DNA of 64,000 bases from Watersipora subatra. Taxonomy: Eukaryota; Bryozoa; Gymnolaemata; Cheilostomatida; Watersiporidae. Positions 1 to 12,426 of the stretch are shown one piece after another. The first letter of the stretch is position 1, and each line of letters opens with the position of its first letter. The DNA is taken from contig NC_088708.1 in the NCBI RefSeq assembly GCF_963576615.1, positions 28,403,191-28,467,190 of the forward strand, written 5' to 3'. Both the position numbers and the translations under genes were made by a program. Below the pieces are notes generated by a model, which was not told where the DNA came from, did no database searches, and saw nothing but the letters and a program-made list of their open reading frames with translations.

Positions 1-223
1 CATATGTACAACCATGCCCGGGGCTTCGGGGCTTCTCATCGCTAGTATTGATATCAAAACTAATGCATCTCTAGTGACAGAAATGTACCAGAGAATGTTC
101 AGTTTATCATCATTACATAAGTCATAACATCCAACTATGCAGTAAATTCATTGGACTAATTATATATCTAACAGTCGTAGAATGGTGTTGCTGATAAGAG
201 TATTATTCATACTCTACGTACTA

Positions 224-424
224 TAGCATATAGACTAGATAACAATTATAACATATAGACTAGATAACAGTCATAACATATAGATTATAAAACAATTATA
301 AAATATAGACTATATAACAATTATAACATATAGACTAGATAACAATTATAACATGTAGACTAGATAACAATTATAACATACAGAATATATAACAATTATA
401 ACATATAGACTATATAAAAATTTT
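224..424. repeat. 25-bp AT-rich minisatellite
   Basis: About eight head-to-tail copies of a 25-bp unit resembling ACATATAGACTAGATAACAA plus TTATA, with single-base variants between copies (tagac/tagat, agat/atat). The last copy decays near 424. No coding potential is seen. Confidence 0.9.
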
Positions 425-3400
425 ACATTACGCTGTTTAAATCACTCAGCACCATAACGTAACAGTTATAACATAAGAACATGTCTATATCATCAGAGCC
501 TGACGGACCGTACCATTCCCTCTTGATGGTCTGAGCCATTTTATATGAGCTTCAGCATCCGAGTCAGCATCAACCTTGTTTCAACAGATCAGGGGAACAA
601 GATTTAGCGGTTGACCTAATACCAGATCTTGGGGTGAATTGTTATACCTGTAGACCTGAAGATAATTATACATCTCATGATAAGCGTTAAAAAATTAAAC
701 AAGATGTAAGTTGACGATATACTGAATCAAATAAATGAATTATTAAGCAAATAGACTCGAAGCACACACATAATCACATACATAAAATTGGCTAGTTGTA
801 ATGATATTTTATGGATAATGAAGGATCAAAGTTAAGTTTTGATTGTAGTTTGCATTTCTTATCAAACAGCTCTATTTCACAAACTATTCGGATTCACTGA
901 ACGGTGCAAAATATCTTTGTTGCGCAGAAAGTTTTGAGAAAAAAGCTATACTGTCGGCACAGCGAGTGACTAGAATATTTTATCAAGACACCATTCCTGA
1001 CACTAGCATTAACCTTTCCAAGATTCATACTCTTAACTAGTTGTTTGCAGGAAAAACCGCTAACCACATTTGTAAGTACCTGGATGCGGTTGCATGACTG
1101 CTTCATCCCAAAAGTGCTGCGGTTACGAGGTTACTTTGATTGAATCAGTAAGTGTTATTTTAAAATTACAACCCCGTGTTTGTTGAATTCATATTCTTGC
1201 TACGCCTCACATGATAATCTTAAAAAGATGACGCTACAGCATTGCAAACTTTTTGCATGGTGTCATCTTAATCAGTATGATTACAGAAAGGAGTAAGCTC
1301 TGTAGAAAATGAAAACTCGGTTGGTGAAACTCATCTGCTAGATGTTTTATTTTGTTTTTTATCTTATGAATATCAAAATTATTGCCGCTAGAAATTCTAG
1401 AATATTCTAAACTACAGATACACTAATTATTGAGAGTTTGTACAAATGTATTGAGCTGAAACGGGCTAATGTCGGAGAAAGAGAGAAAAAATAATATTTT
1501 GCCTAAAACCTATCGTGATACTGTGAGCAGTCTAAACCAATGTACAAACAATGGTCCTGTGATCTTGGCTAGACATGTCTGAGTCCAGTGGTAAGGGAAC
1601 CTCGACGACTGGAGACATGCCCAGTTACAGAGAGCAATTTAAGGGTAGATGTTATTCTTATACCATCAGTGACCTTTTTTAAGAATTAAACCCCACCTGT
1701 TATTCCAGGTCAGGCATTCTAGATCACTAGCCAAAGATGCTCTCTATTGTCTGCTCTCTTTATAACACTGTTATGACAGAATTATAAACAAATGCTTTGA
1801 TGAAGTTAACTGCTATATATAATCTTCATAGGCTTGTCTATCAGATTTCAGAATGCTACGACAAATATAAAACGTGATATGAATGTATATGAAAAATGCA
1901 GCAGATAAAGAGGCGCAAGCTTGGTAATTTTGTGACATAGGAAAGTTTACTTCAAGGTCTGATAAGTGACAAATGTATGTTCATGACCCACAACAGTAAG
2001 GGGCACATTCAGAGTAGATTCTTTGATGATGACAGAGTAATCACAGATGATAGCAACAAACGAATTCTTTAAAACTAATTTAGGGCGGATTGTAAGTTTA
2101 TTTATAGGTTTTATTCACTAAAATGTCAACATATTAGCTTTAGCCAAGCCAAACCTACTACCATAAAATTATTTACGACATTTATAAAACAATCTCTGGC
2201 TGACAATTACATGTTGTATAATAGATTTCCAAGCTAACTAGACCAATAGTATCTGAAGCACCATCTCAAAACCACTATAGCACCTGAACTTCATCAAAAA
2301 AATATACTGGCCAGCATTGAAATGCTGTGAATAAAAGCAACATGTCAAGCAACATAGCAGGCCAATTTAGATCCCCAGCCATTTCTAAACCCTCAGCTGC
2401 CCATCATTAAGAGCCCAGGACCAATGTACTGTTGAAACTTGAGAGCATTCCAGATCGGAAGTTGCGATAACTTACTGTTTGTAAGAAAAATGTCACTTTG
2501 ATGCCATGTATATGGTCACAATTGCGGGCTACAATTTACCAACATATGAGACGTACATGCTTGTCTCCACTTTATAAAAGCTTTTATTCTACCAGAGAAC
2601 ATTTTGCACAAGCAGAGCAAAACGGGAAGGGCCAAAACAGCAACAGGTGTATTCAACTTTAGCTTATATAATGTATATGAATAGTATGAAATATATCATA
2701 AAACTGGTCACCTACCACAAAAAGTTACAGCAAACGAAAAATTTCATATGGTTCAGGTTACACCTTCAAGATTTTGTCGAGTTGAATTGTTTAGGTTTGC
2801 GAAAATTCTCGTTTGAACTTCTGTAAAATAACGCCATTAGACAAGTACTCAAGCCACAATGCTGAATGAGATAGGCAACACAAGGAAATACCATATTTCA
2901 AATATGATAATACCATGACTTGCCATGACTTCCTATACTAAATGCTTTTAATGTTAATGAACTGAAAGGGCTCTAAACTGGACACGATAAACAGAGCAAC
3001 GCAATGTAAAACCGGTACACTTCCATACATAACCTTCCTGACATACAACGCTTGCCTGTTACAGCAAACTCCTCTTACAGGTGCTTACTTACAACATTTT
3101 GACCTGCTACCTTAGAGGACATCTTTGAAGAGCTAGTAAAAGATGAAAAGCAGTTTTTTGCCACTATGCCTTGTCTAACACACACTTTTGTATCTGCTTT
3201 TGTTGCTAGGTGTTAGACAAGGCATAGTGTCACAACAAACAACAAAAATGAGACAATTTGTATTTGCTTTTGTTGTTAGCTCAATTTTGTTGTTTCTTGT
3301 GTAGTAACCAGCCGCACATGTCTAGTTCTGCTAAAGCTCAAGAACCTCAATAAAAAGGCACGATTTTAGCTGTAAGCCGATCTTGGTGAACCGCAGGATT

Positions 3401-4554
3401 ACTATGCAATCTAACCTACAAAACTGTTCCTATTAAACTGCTCGATCAGCATTTGAGAATACTTCCATTGTCTAATCACATTCTGCATGAACCTAAAATA
3501 TTGATTGGATTCAGTTTAATGGTTGCTACCAAAAATTACACTAATGAGCGTAGACCTTCCACGACTTCTAAAAACATAAGTAAAACTATGCCAAAGTAAG
3601 CATATAAAAACACCTTATTAGACTAATATACTAATCAATATATAAATAATGTGCATTTAAGCATTGAGACTTGAAGTGCCTTATAAAGACACAACAAGTG
3701 CTAGACTGAAAATAAAGGGCTAAAATGTTTTTAGCCTTGTTTTTAAACATTTTTAGTACAAAATTTCGCTTATAGTGCATTTCTATAAAATAAAAAAATG
3801 GTTACTGAAAGCAAAATTCAAGTGCCCCTGTATACGTGACCAAACCGAAGGTAGCCAGAGGCTAAAAGAATTCCCTCAGTAAACATATTTACACTGACCT
3901 AAAGTCTGTTTTTAATTTGAGAAAATCTATTATGTTTGCAACACATTTTTTCTTACACGTCTGCTCAAATATTAGCACATTCGAGAGAAAAAAAGGTATT
4001 TTTGTCCAATATGCAAATCCTATCCAGTTGGATCTGCAAGAATCAAGTAAAAGCGAAGCAACATTGGTTAGAAATGCAATCGTTGAAGGATAGCACAAAA
4101 GTTAACGTATAACGTGAGACACGTTCATATTTCATTATACGAATACTAATTTTAAGGCTACAAACTGAAAAACCACCTTCACCTTTACTGAATGAACGCT
4201 GCTAAAGTCCAACTGGGCGACTTCAGCAGTGTCGCTACATGGCAATGCTGATGTCGAGAAAGGCCTTAGATGTTCTACCCGTTTTATAATAGCTTTTATT
4301 GCAAAATTGCATTTAGCAATGTTATTAATGAGTTACCGTTGCTTTCTATTGCTGCAGATACTAGTGCTCATATCGTGTCATTAATTAAGAATTTTCTCAT
4401 GGTGCTGTAAAATACTGTTACTTCATTTTTGCTGCCACTCATTATATCTGAGCTGTCATAGCAGTTTTTTTTAATAAATTTATAGCTGTGATATAGCATC
4501 GTAAATAAAGTTTACCAGACAACATTTATTTTTATGATTTGAATGCTAAAGTAA
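425..4554. other. gene-free AT-rich stretch
   Basis: No recognisable gene. Short open frames here (for example 894-1106 and 3889-4098, minus strand) resemble no family I know and lack splice or codon support. The only structured sequence I can point to is the inverted repeat at 3163-3228. Weak local self-complementarity near 1225-1272 (gatgacgc against gtgtcatc) was not considered significant. Confidence 0.6.
3163..3228. repeat. 19-bp perfect inverted repeat
   Basis: The arm ACTATGCCTTGTCTAACAC (3163-3181) is exactly reverse-complementary to 3210-3228, with a 28-nt spacer. The spacer and right flank both carry tttgtatctgcttttgttg-like repeats. Probably a small fold-back element or a relic of a MITE; no target-site duplication is evident. 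Confidence 0.85.
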
Positions 4555-4563
4555 TTAATTTAG

Positions 4564-4632
4564 CCAATGATATACAGCCCCCACGGCCACAGGGCTGTAT
4601 ATGGTTGGGGGGGGGTGGCTGTACATCATTGG
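4564..4632. repeat. nested inverted repeats beside a G-run
   Basis: Outer arms CCAATGATATACAGCC (4564-4579) and the complement of 4617-4632 match at 15 of 16 positions. An inner pair, tatacagccc / gggctgtata, sits inside. A G-run follows at about 4606-4615. The next 600 bp are C/G-richer than the surroundings but hold no recognisable gene. Confidence 0.75.
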
Positions 4633-5268
4633 TTTAGCACACCGAGTTGGAGATAAAACACGCGTCCTCGTAATACCTACTGGTGTATCCAGTACTTCAA
4701 GTGTATTTCCCAGGGTTGGTACTCTGAAAGAAATACCCGCCTGGCTAGGCCCAGATTTGGATATTGTGCCCCAATGGCCCCCAATCACCTGGTTGGTCAA
4801 TTTGAAATATACCCCCTAAACACTGGGAGTTCTTTAGGGGGCGCCTAGGTTCCATGCCCCGCTAAACATCCAATATGATTCAGAAGCTATAAAAATAATT
4901 TCTACTAGGCCTATAGCATATGTATCGCCTATGTATCTAGGATTCTAGGGGAATACCTAATCAGGCCAAGCTATGAGAAACATGGGCTCTTTCACTGGCT
5001 TGGCTGTGAAAACCCTCCTCCCCCTAAACTAGCAAATTCACTGACAGTGCCGCATCGTCTGAAGCCCCCCTAAAACGTGACTTTGGGCTGAGCCTAATGG
5101 GTCTTTTGGGGGAGTATCAACCCTGGGGTTTATTCTAGTATCATTGCCACACTCTCCCCAATAGAGGCGGGCTCGGCAGGCATCCTGTAGGAGGGCTTCA
5201 CCTGGGTTGTAATCGACTACACAGGGGGTTGCACCACAGGGCTGGGAGTGTTCATAGGCCCAAATACA

Positions 5269-5562
5269 TCAAAATCTGTTTGACCCTGCATCTCGTGCAG
5301 GTCTACTATCAACGATTCTCCTCTGGACCTCAGCCCACTGCTCAATTGTCACCTTGAATGCCTCCGCATTCTCCAAATCCTCGACTGCTGCATCAGGCTT
5401 GGCTTTTAGCCTAGCCATTTTCAACATCTTCTGTACCTCCTTATCCTCCCTCTCATTCTCCACCAACCTTCTCTCATATTGAATTCTGCTCAACATTCCA
5501 TCCCTGGACACCTCAGCTAACAAAGAGCTCACCTTCTCTATTATAGATATTGGTCCAGCCAC
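5269..5562 (-). pseudogene. charged coiled-coil-like ORF, probable mobile-element remnant
   Basis: A 97-codon open frame on the minus strand, rich in Glu, Lys, Arg and Ala, with a heptad-like central section (residues about 25-80: NEREDKEVQKMLKMARLKAK and following). The same frame extends a little upstream of the first Met through a similarly charged stretch. I do not recognise the family. It lies downstream of the gag-protease relic in the same orientation but is not reverse transcriptase, which would be expected there. It may be a piece of a second element or a rearranged gag. Its upstream side abuts the long inverted repeat at 5592-5714. Confidence that it was once coding is moderate; function unknown. 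Confidence 0.4.
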
Positions 5563-5591
5563 TTTCTTAGCACCTTCACTTATCTCAGCAC

Positions 5592-5714
5592 GACTGTGAT
5601 CCCTATCATGCCCCCATTGACGTTTTCACCTCTCTGGTGCCTTAGGCTGTCCCCCTTCTGTCTAAAGCACCAGAGAGGTGAAAGTGTCAATGGGGCATGA
5701 TAGGGAACACAGTC
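5592..5714. repeat. ~49-bp imperfect inverted repeat
   Basis: Left arm 5592-5640 and right arm 5667-5714 are reverse-complementary over 48-49 nt with three substitutions and one single-base indel (five C's on the left, four G's on the right). The loop is 26 nt. The motif ctgtccccctt occurs both in the loop and just after the right arm. It could form a strong cruciform or RNA hairpin and may mark a fold-back insertion in the retroelement remnant. Confidence 0.88.
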
Positions 5715-5835
5715 ATGGCTGTCCCCCTTGATTGCCCATCTTTTCACCACTGTCCTTGTGCTAGTTTTTCATATACCTTCCTATTACTGCACATCCACTA
5801 CTCATCGCTCCTTTGGTTTTAAAAGTCCACAAATC

Positions 5836-6300
5836 TCAACCTATATAGCCTTTCTCAACCTCGTTCTCCCTGTCAGACTGATTTGTCAGGCTTTGTAACT
5901 TTACACCGTCTAAAACGTGACAACTTAATCCAGCAGTAACGGCTCTCAACAAAAATGAATCAATTGGCTTAATACCTCCACACTCCTTAACAGGCTCAAA
6001 CTTGCTCTCGCATGACGCATTTACAACAGCCAATAATTTCAGCTGGTCCAACTCAGTTATGCCCAAATAGTTTGTTCTCAACCCTTTCACCACATAAACT
6101 TCAGCATCCATAGTCCTGTGATTACTTTCCAAATGAACTACCACACTTCCAACCACATTCAACTCACTACTTTCAGCATTTTCTAAAGCTTTTGATAGCT
6201 TCTTTAACTATATGTCTAACCTATTGGCTGTTGCCTCGGTTATTATCGACACCTCAGCTCTAGTATCAAACGTAAACTCGACATTCACTCCATTAACTTT
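5836..6300 (-). pseudogene. retropepsin-like aspartic protease remnant
   Basis: A 155-codon frame, open except for one TAG at 6208-6210. Residues 8-18 read EFTFDTRAEVS, aligning with the retropepsin active-site loop (usually D-T/S-G-A). The invariant Gly is Arg here, so the enzyme would be inactive even without the stop. Downstream, GSVVVHLESNHRTMDAEVYVVKG followed by LGITELDQLKLL is typical of the C-terminal half of Ty3/gypsy proteases in invertebrate genomes (family knowledge). The frame fades after about 5836. Confidence 0.7.
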
Positions 6301-6601
6301 CCAATACTGTAAAATTTTCCGGCCTAGTCATTGGTTTTCAGCATATTTATCCCTAGAGCCAGAAAATCTTACCCTTTTACCTCTGCTACTGCCACTGTAC
6401 TTTTCATCATGCTTATTTATCTCTCTCATACCTGTGCATACCGTTATTGCTGTATCTACTCCACTTATCTTTCACCTCACGAGGACTTTCTCTGCTTCTA
6501 TACCTTTCCTTACTACTATCTCGACTACCATACCTTTCATAGCTGCTGTCGCGGCTACCTCCTAGTCTAATGCTAATACCTTGTCTGTCATACCTCATTT
6601 C

Positions 6602-6712
6602 TCTACCTTTATCCCTGCAATATTGGGATACATGACCTCATTTCCCACAAGGAAAACATATAATGAAGGGACAACTCTGTATCTCATGGCCATTGCAATT
6701 GCAGCAAACTTT
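6602..6712 (-). pseudogene. gag nucleocapsid zinc knuckles, with an in-frame stop
   Basis: Thirty-seven codons on the minus strand contain CCNCNGHEIQSC (a shortened CX2CX2HX4C knuckle) and CFPCGK*GHVSQYC, a CX2CX4HX4C knuckle in which one spacer codon is TGA. CCHC knuckles bind RNA in retroelement nucleocapsids. The stop shows that the copy cannot make full-length Gag. Confidence 0.75.
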
Positions 6713-7700
6713 CTCGCCTCTACTACTTTCTCCTTATCTAGCGACATACCTTTCCCTACTACTGTCTCTCTTTCTCTCTTTGCTATTGTCTTTAGATGTA
6801 CCTTCTACTGTCCCTGTTCTTGCTACTCAGGAACATTAGAAGGTATAGGTCTTGCTACATGTTTCTCGACTCCTTGCTTCATACCTACTAACATCACATT
6901 CATCACTACTATCACTATAATACTTTCTACCAGCTCTAGGACTACTTCTAGGAGAATATCTGCCTCCTGAATCGATTCCTCTATCACCACCATTCGGGTA
7001 CTGTGCACGGCTGTCGTACTCTGATACCTTCGCTACCTCTTCACTTTCCAAGCTACTACCTCTACTCTCCACTCTCAAGAACCTGTCCTAATTATTCCCC
7101 ATCTCACAAGCCCTCAATGCCTCATTCAACATTCCCCAAGTAAAATTGGTATTCTTCATGAAGTTTCTACTCACTTCTCTATCCCTCAACCCCACTATTG
7201 GGGCAAACCTTACTCTATCAGCATTATTCACTACCTCGGCATATTTGCTAAAACTCAATTCAATTCATTTAGAACTCTTCATCACTTTCACTCAATGCCC
7301 GTTTAGCTGTCAAGAACTTATGCCCCTTCACAAACATGCTTTCTTGCCTATTATAATATTCCTACAAAATTTCCACTGCCTTCTCAGAAGTGAAATCTAC
7401 ACCATCTACATGTAAATCAAACCCTGCACCTTTTAACACTCCTGCACCACTGTGCCCAATAGCTCTCAATGGCGGCACCAACTTAGCTGTACCTCTCATA
7501 AGACGTCTATTACCACCTTCATAACCTCTCCTCTCAACTGCACTTTTGACAGTAAATTTTTTTTTCTACAAATTTCTCTCATAAACTATCACTATGCTCA
7601 CCAAACACAAGTTTCGGATAACTGGACTCTTTCACGTCACAACGCAATTCTTCACCAACACAATTCACTCTCCACCTCCTCTTTTTTTTAATTCACACAA

Positions 7701-9089
7701 TCTCCTGCACGAATAATAAATGTAAACATCTCACCCTTATCTCTTAAAAAATAACACTTCACAGCTGATACACCTAACAGCTGCAACAACTCGCCTCCAC
7801 AGCTCGTCTCCACAACACTACACCACCACACGTTCCCTCACCTGCACGCCCGTGAAAAAGAACTGTCAATCATCACAACACCTCTAGAAAATTTTCGCAA
7901 ACAATAAAAAAAAAGGTTTTGTCGACTGCGCCATGTTGTATAAATGAAGGCTCTCACATGAGTTTAAGCAAAGAAGAAGGAGAACAATCCATCTTCTGTT
8001 CCACTTCCGTATATACTACCCAATACTGCCTAATACTACCTAATCTACTAGCTTAACCCACCAGCTTTATTCACTCACCGTCATTGCCACAACCACACGC
8101 AACCGCTTTGAGTTCAGATGCCAATATAGCCTGAGCATCACAAATCCCATAATACAACAATGTGAACTAGTGAAAATTTTTGCTTGAATTTGTCTAATTT
8201 CTCCATCGAGACAACTTACACACTTTGAAATTTACAATCTTAAGCTATTGCAAAAACAAAGACATAAAGGTTTATCTAACATTAAGTCATTAAGTATTTG
8301 AAATACTTGATCATGATAGCTCTGATTCAACTCTAACTTGCCTAATCAAGCGTTGGGTTGGTAAAATATACAAATACCGAAAAATACATTAATAGTTTCA
8401 ACCAATGAACTATCCAAATACCCATTACATACTCATACATTAAATACCCAATAAATACATACAGTATGCCGCTAGTTAGTTTTCTCAAATGGAGTTGATA
8501 GGTTTATAGCCTAAGATATAATGTAAGCCTTTATATGCTATATACCTTTTTAACAAGCTTATCAGGACTTTTGTGTCAGTGATCAATTGCCCATAAGAAA
8601 CCAAACATAGGTAATAGTTATGGTAAGCTACGTAATAGAACAATATTGCTAGCCTAATACCACTTTGGTCGTTTCTGTGCTTCAACAAGCTCCTTAAATG
8701 AAAGTTGCCATATGAGAGGTTATAATATATCTAAGATATCTTTAAAAATTAGGGTTTTTAGGTATGGTCAATATGTATCCATGATTTTTACGCTGTTAAG
8801 ATTTGAGATGACAAAGAAGATTAGAATTTGATCTTCTTAATCCTTTATACTATAGCATTCAAAATTCGCTATTTGTACAGAAAAGTAAAATTTGTTAACA
8901 AGTTCTTACAAATTCTATAACTAGCTAAATAATACGAAAAGGTTATGGTGGGATGGTATACCCTCATAATGCTTAAATAAGTTGGTGAGTACTTCTATTG
9001 TCTGGTATAATAATACACTGTCACCATCATAATATTCACGCAAGTTGAATTTGTTGTTTGTCACACCTGGCAGATTCCATTTCTTTGAT
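7701..9089. other. gene-free stretch
   Basis: No gene recognised. The 7.7-8.1 kb part is C-rich on the plus strand and may be the outer end (leader or LTR) of the gag-bearing element, but no second LTR copy is present to prove it. The minus-strand frame at 8485-8688 has no family resemblance. Confidence 0.5.
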
Positions 9090-9141
9090 TAAATTGTTAC
9101 AGCAGTCAGAATATATATATTCTGACTGCTGTAACAATTTA
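9090..9141. repeat. 52-bp perfect palindrome
   Basis: The sequence equals its own reverse complement over 52 bp, centred on an (AT)5 core flanked by CAGCAGTCAGA and TCTGACTGCTG. There is no spacer. It is followed by a partial copy (attctgctgactgttgaata) and alternating AT repeats. Confidence 0.93.
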
Positions 9142-9205
9142 TATTCTGCTGACTGTTGAATATATATACACAGACACACACGCATATATATATGTATATA
9201 TATAT

Positions 9206-9335
9206 ATATTTGAAAACTTATTGCGAAAAAAGTAAACTTTTAGTATTTGCGCTACAAATTTGTTTCGCGCGAAGCACTCAAATTTGTAGCGCAAATACTA
9301 AAAGTTTACTTTTTTCGCAATAAGTTTTCAAATAT
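9206..9335. repeat. 57-bp-arm perfect hairpin
   Basis: Arms 9206-9262 and 9279-9335 are perfectly reverse-complementary over 57 nt. The 16-nt loop contains the smaller palindrome TTCGCGCGAA. The left side is flanked by (TA)n. The arms contain TTGCGAAAAAAGTAAACTTT. This looks like a fold-back element or a very small MITE; the absence of any arm mismatch points to recent insertion or gene conversion. Confidence 0.93.
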
Positions 9336-9412
9336 TCCATACTCCACTAATTATCTTTTAGGTTTTTAGTGTAGAGTTCTCTTTTTATATGCTTTTACAC
9401 TTGCTTTTAGTT

Positions 9413-9433
9413 AATATATATATATATATATAT
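9413..9433. repeat. (TA)n microsatellite
   Basis: Alternating TA run of about 20 nt. A similar AT-alternating stretch lies at about 9183-9209. Confidence 0.9.
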
Positions 9434-12225
9434 TAGGATATTAGGCTTTATATAATATAAACCTATGAGATAAAATGTCTCATTGAATATTTGAGGCTTG
9501 AACAAAGACATTTGCTTGTAGAGCAAGCCTCGCGTGCAGCCACAAAGTTAATCTAATAAACCGAATATTAAAACTACTAACTTAGCACATGGGATGAAGC
9601 TCACATGATTGAGTTGATAAAAATACATTTTTCACTAGAGCTAACAGCTCTGGGAAAGGTTTGCAAATATTGCAAGTTTTATTACTAGGTCAAACAACAT
9701 TACGTACATCGTCCAATAATAAACAAAAGTTATTCTCACTAGGCTGAAAACTAAGCACCAAAAAGTAGTTAATGCTAGTTTCAGGTGGAAGATGGTGATA
9801 ATTTTGAGCAGGTAACTCGGAGTTATCGTACAAAGAAAGATAACTTCTACTACAACCTAGCACTTTGACAGTTGAAGCAGATGAAAACTGAAATTCCCCT
9901 ACTATTTCTGTACAAATATTTGACAGGTACTCCCTGTAAAAACTGTGCATGTAAGTCAGCAGGGTTTAAATAAACTTGGAGCAGGCATTGAATCATAAGA
10001 ATCATTGTGGTTGTCGCATTGGGAAAAGCTCCAGTCAGCCGCCTGGCTGCTGTGTTGCACAATAGTTCAATTATTCTGGTGGACAATCTGCTTTCGTAAT
10101 CCAATCTACTTCATGCCCTTACCAATAGTCTATAATTCGTACAAGCTGCAAGTTAATAGAGCAAGCACTTTATTTTGTTATGCTGCAGCTAGTACATATA
10201 GATGTGATATTTGTAGCAATCAGTTTATATCAAAACTATTTTGGGAGCTGCATCGATAAGCTATTTACTGATTCATTGTATTTCAGGCGTGCATGTGTTA
10301 TCATGTTTGCATACAGATGTGAGTTGTTACCTAATGCTACTGCAAATGGATAAACCTTCAGTTTTCACCAACACCACTATGTGCCAGATTTTGCATGCTT
10401 TTATATGCCTTAACATACAAAGTTATTCTGCTTTGATATCTGCTCCATATGTATAAATTGCCATATATTGGAGCTTATGTTTTTATAAAAATATTGTATT
10501 TTGTTTCACAATCCGAAAATCATGCAATGTTTTAATACTTCATATGTAGTATTACAACAGATGCATTACATTGAATCACATGATTGCATATAATTTAATG
10601 CACGCATTAAATTATAAGTACAAATTACATTATTAAACAATTATTAATTATTGTTTTTTATTGTTACTTTTCCTTTAAAATGCATGAATGGAAATGTAGG
10701 TTTGGCAGAGTGCAGGTTCAGTGGTAGAGTGAGTGCTCGAAGTATGCAGCATATATTACTCTCTCATAATAGATATGAATTATATTAGCTTTATTTTTTA
10801 TTATTACATGTTTTAGCTTTAATGTTTATCAAACTTTTTAGTTACAAAATTTCAATTTGTCGAGAAATTTTGGACATTGTTTGAATGCAATTATTTCAAA
10901 TGCCGATACAAATACTTGGTCGAATTTTATGCTGGATGTAAAAAAACTGTATGCAAAAAAACGATCATAATTCGAGGTTTGCCTGTAACAGCATAACTCT
11001 ATGAGCCTTTTATCAATTTTTTCCATAAAATATAGCTTGTCTTCTGAAGGTGGCAGTTTGATACTAAGGTGGATTATTACCATTGCCCATCATCTTTTCT
11101 CTAAAGTTTGAAATTATGCTTCTCCTAGTTGAACTACTAAAAGATGTTTAATCAAGGAGATATAATTATATTATAGTTTTTGATTCAGTGAGCCTGTGAG
11201 GTTTCTGTAGTCTTTGGCATTTGCTTGCTAAAGTAATCCCGGTCTAGCAACCCAAGTTTATTGTGCAGGAAAGTCGCCTGCACACATGCTTGCTTCTCTC
11301 AACAGTTATGTAACAACCCATCAGTCCAACTCAGATATTTACCTATTATGAGCGGTAAGAGTTGATTGCAAGCTTCAAGAGTGCCTCCACAAACCGGTAA
11401 ACTACTCGAGGTGTTATTGAACCTACAACCTTTAAATTATTTAATATTGGTATTTTTTATAAAACCAAGTACAACACCGTAAATAAAATAATGGAAATTA
11501 ATATTTTAGCAGTGAATAAAGTGGCAATGTTTATGTAATTTCTCTGTAATTACTGCTGCGACTCTTGACTAAGGCATAATAAGGTAACAATGAGCAGTAG
11601 TCTAGCTTTGATTTTTTGATAAATCATTCCTATCATAACTAATCACATTGTATGCAAGTAAGATTAGTAGAGAAGTCTTAATTTACACTCTTTTGAAACG
11701 GCTCTGTGAATTTTAAATACTTGCTTGTCAGACAGCTACTAGACACGTGAATAGGTGCGTTACAATGTGACAAACACTATAAATAAAAACAACATTGATA
11801 AAATATTGTTTCGATATTTCAAAATACTTTATGAGAAAGTACCAAAGTGTAGTTCTGAAGTTGGACTAGTAAAATAGAATTACACTTCTTGGTAGAGTTT
11901 TTATTTGTTGAAAAAAAATTGGAGTGCATGCTACATGAAGTTTATTGTATAGCAGGGTTCAATTTTTAATCTCTCACCATTTTGTATTTGTTTGAATAAT
12001 TAGTGTAGAACATTATATTCCTGTAAAGCAGTATTTATATTATATCTTGGCTGATTACTTGGTTTGAACCAGTTTCATAGTATGCCCAGCAAAACTTCAA
12101 CAGCACGCCTAGTTTTTATGCAATGGCATGACCAACTCCTTTGGATATACATTTCACTTATTACAATTAGAAAAAGTCTATTGGTAGGGCTCATATCGTT
12201 ATGTTTATTAGAAATAAACATCAGT
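9434..12225. other. gene-free stretch with scattered short ORFs
   Basis: Overlapping open frames at 9690-10104 (minus) and 10005-10456 (plus) overlap on opposite strands and match no family I know. A CDIC...H string in the plus frame at about 10,200 superficially recalls a zinc finger but lacks the second His and the spacing. The only defined structure is the palindrome at 10589-10616. Confidence 0.5.
10589..10616. repeat. 28-nt palindrome
   Basis: Thirteen-base arms (TATAATTTAATGC and its complement) separated by AC. Short and AT-rich, so of limited weight. Confidence 0.8.
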
Positions 12226-12231
12226 TTTATT
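12226..12231 (-). terminator. AATAAA poly(A) signal of the peptide gene
   Basis: Canonical AATAAA on the minus strand, about 195 nt past the stop codon of the secreted-peptide gene, giving a plausible 3' UTR length. Confidence 0.6.
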
Positions 12232-12426
12232 AAAATATTTTCATTGGTAAAGAAATAATTACACAACAATAATCAATGATGATCAACAGCTGTTTCTTCT
12301 CATAGATCTAGGAGTCAAAATGTCTGTATATCTGTATAGGTATATAGTTCTCAAATGGTGAGACTGCCTGGCCTTGTAGATGAAATCTCTTTATATTCAC
12401 CAAGGTTTGTCTTTTTTGTTGTTGAT

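Larger units (their letters stand above)
5836..7700 (-). mobile_element. decayed Ty3/gypsy-like gag-protease fragment
   Basis: Read on the minus strand, the order is gag, zinc knuckles, then retropepsin. Gag-like sequence spans roughly 7500-7080 (FTSEKAVEIL, then a stretch containing RFAPIVGLRDREVS and TWGMLNEALRACE). It is followed by an Arg/Ser-rich section at about 7080-6830 and again at 6598-6413. Two zinc knuckles lie at 6602-6712 and the protease at 5836-6300. Several in-frame stops and frame changes break it, and neither reverse transcriptase nor integrase is visible, so this copy is dead and truncated. No LTR pair was identified. Class assignment rests on gag/zinc knuckle/protease order and retropepsin flank wording; a related Pao or retrovirus-like class cannot be excluded. 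Confidence 0.7.

Noticed and set aside
6212..7691. Plus-strand ORFs rich in Ser, Thr and Phe
   Set aside because: Complement of the decayed minus-strand gag. The Arg/Ser-rich gag reads as Ser/Thr-rich in antisense.
10005..10259. Possible C2H2 zinc finger (CDIC...H)
   Set aside because: Only one His at the wrong spacing, in an isolated ORF overlapped by an opposite-strand ORF.
10690..10745. tRNA-Gly-like sequence (GGTTCAGTGGTAGAGTGAG)
   Set aside because: Resembles an A box but lacks a convincing B box and any cloverleaf; too weak to annotate.
12064..12269. 64-codon ORFs on both strands near 12.1 kb
   Set aside because: Mutual shadows overlapping the 3' end of the peptide gene; no features.
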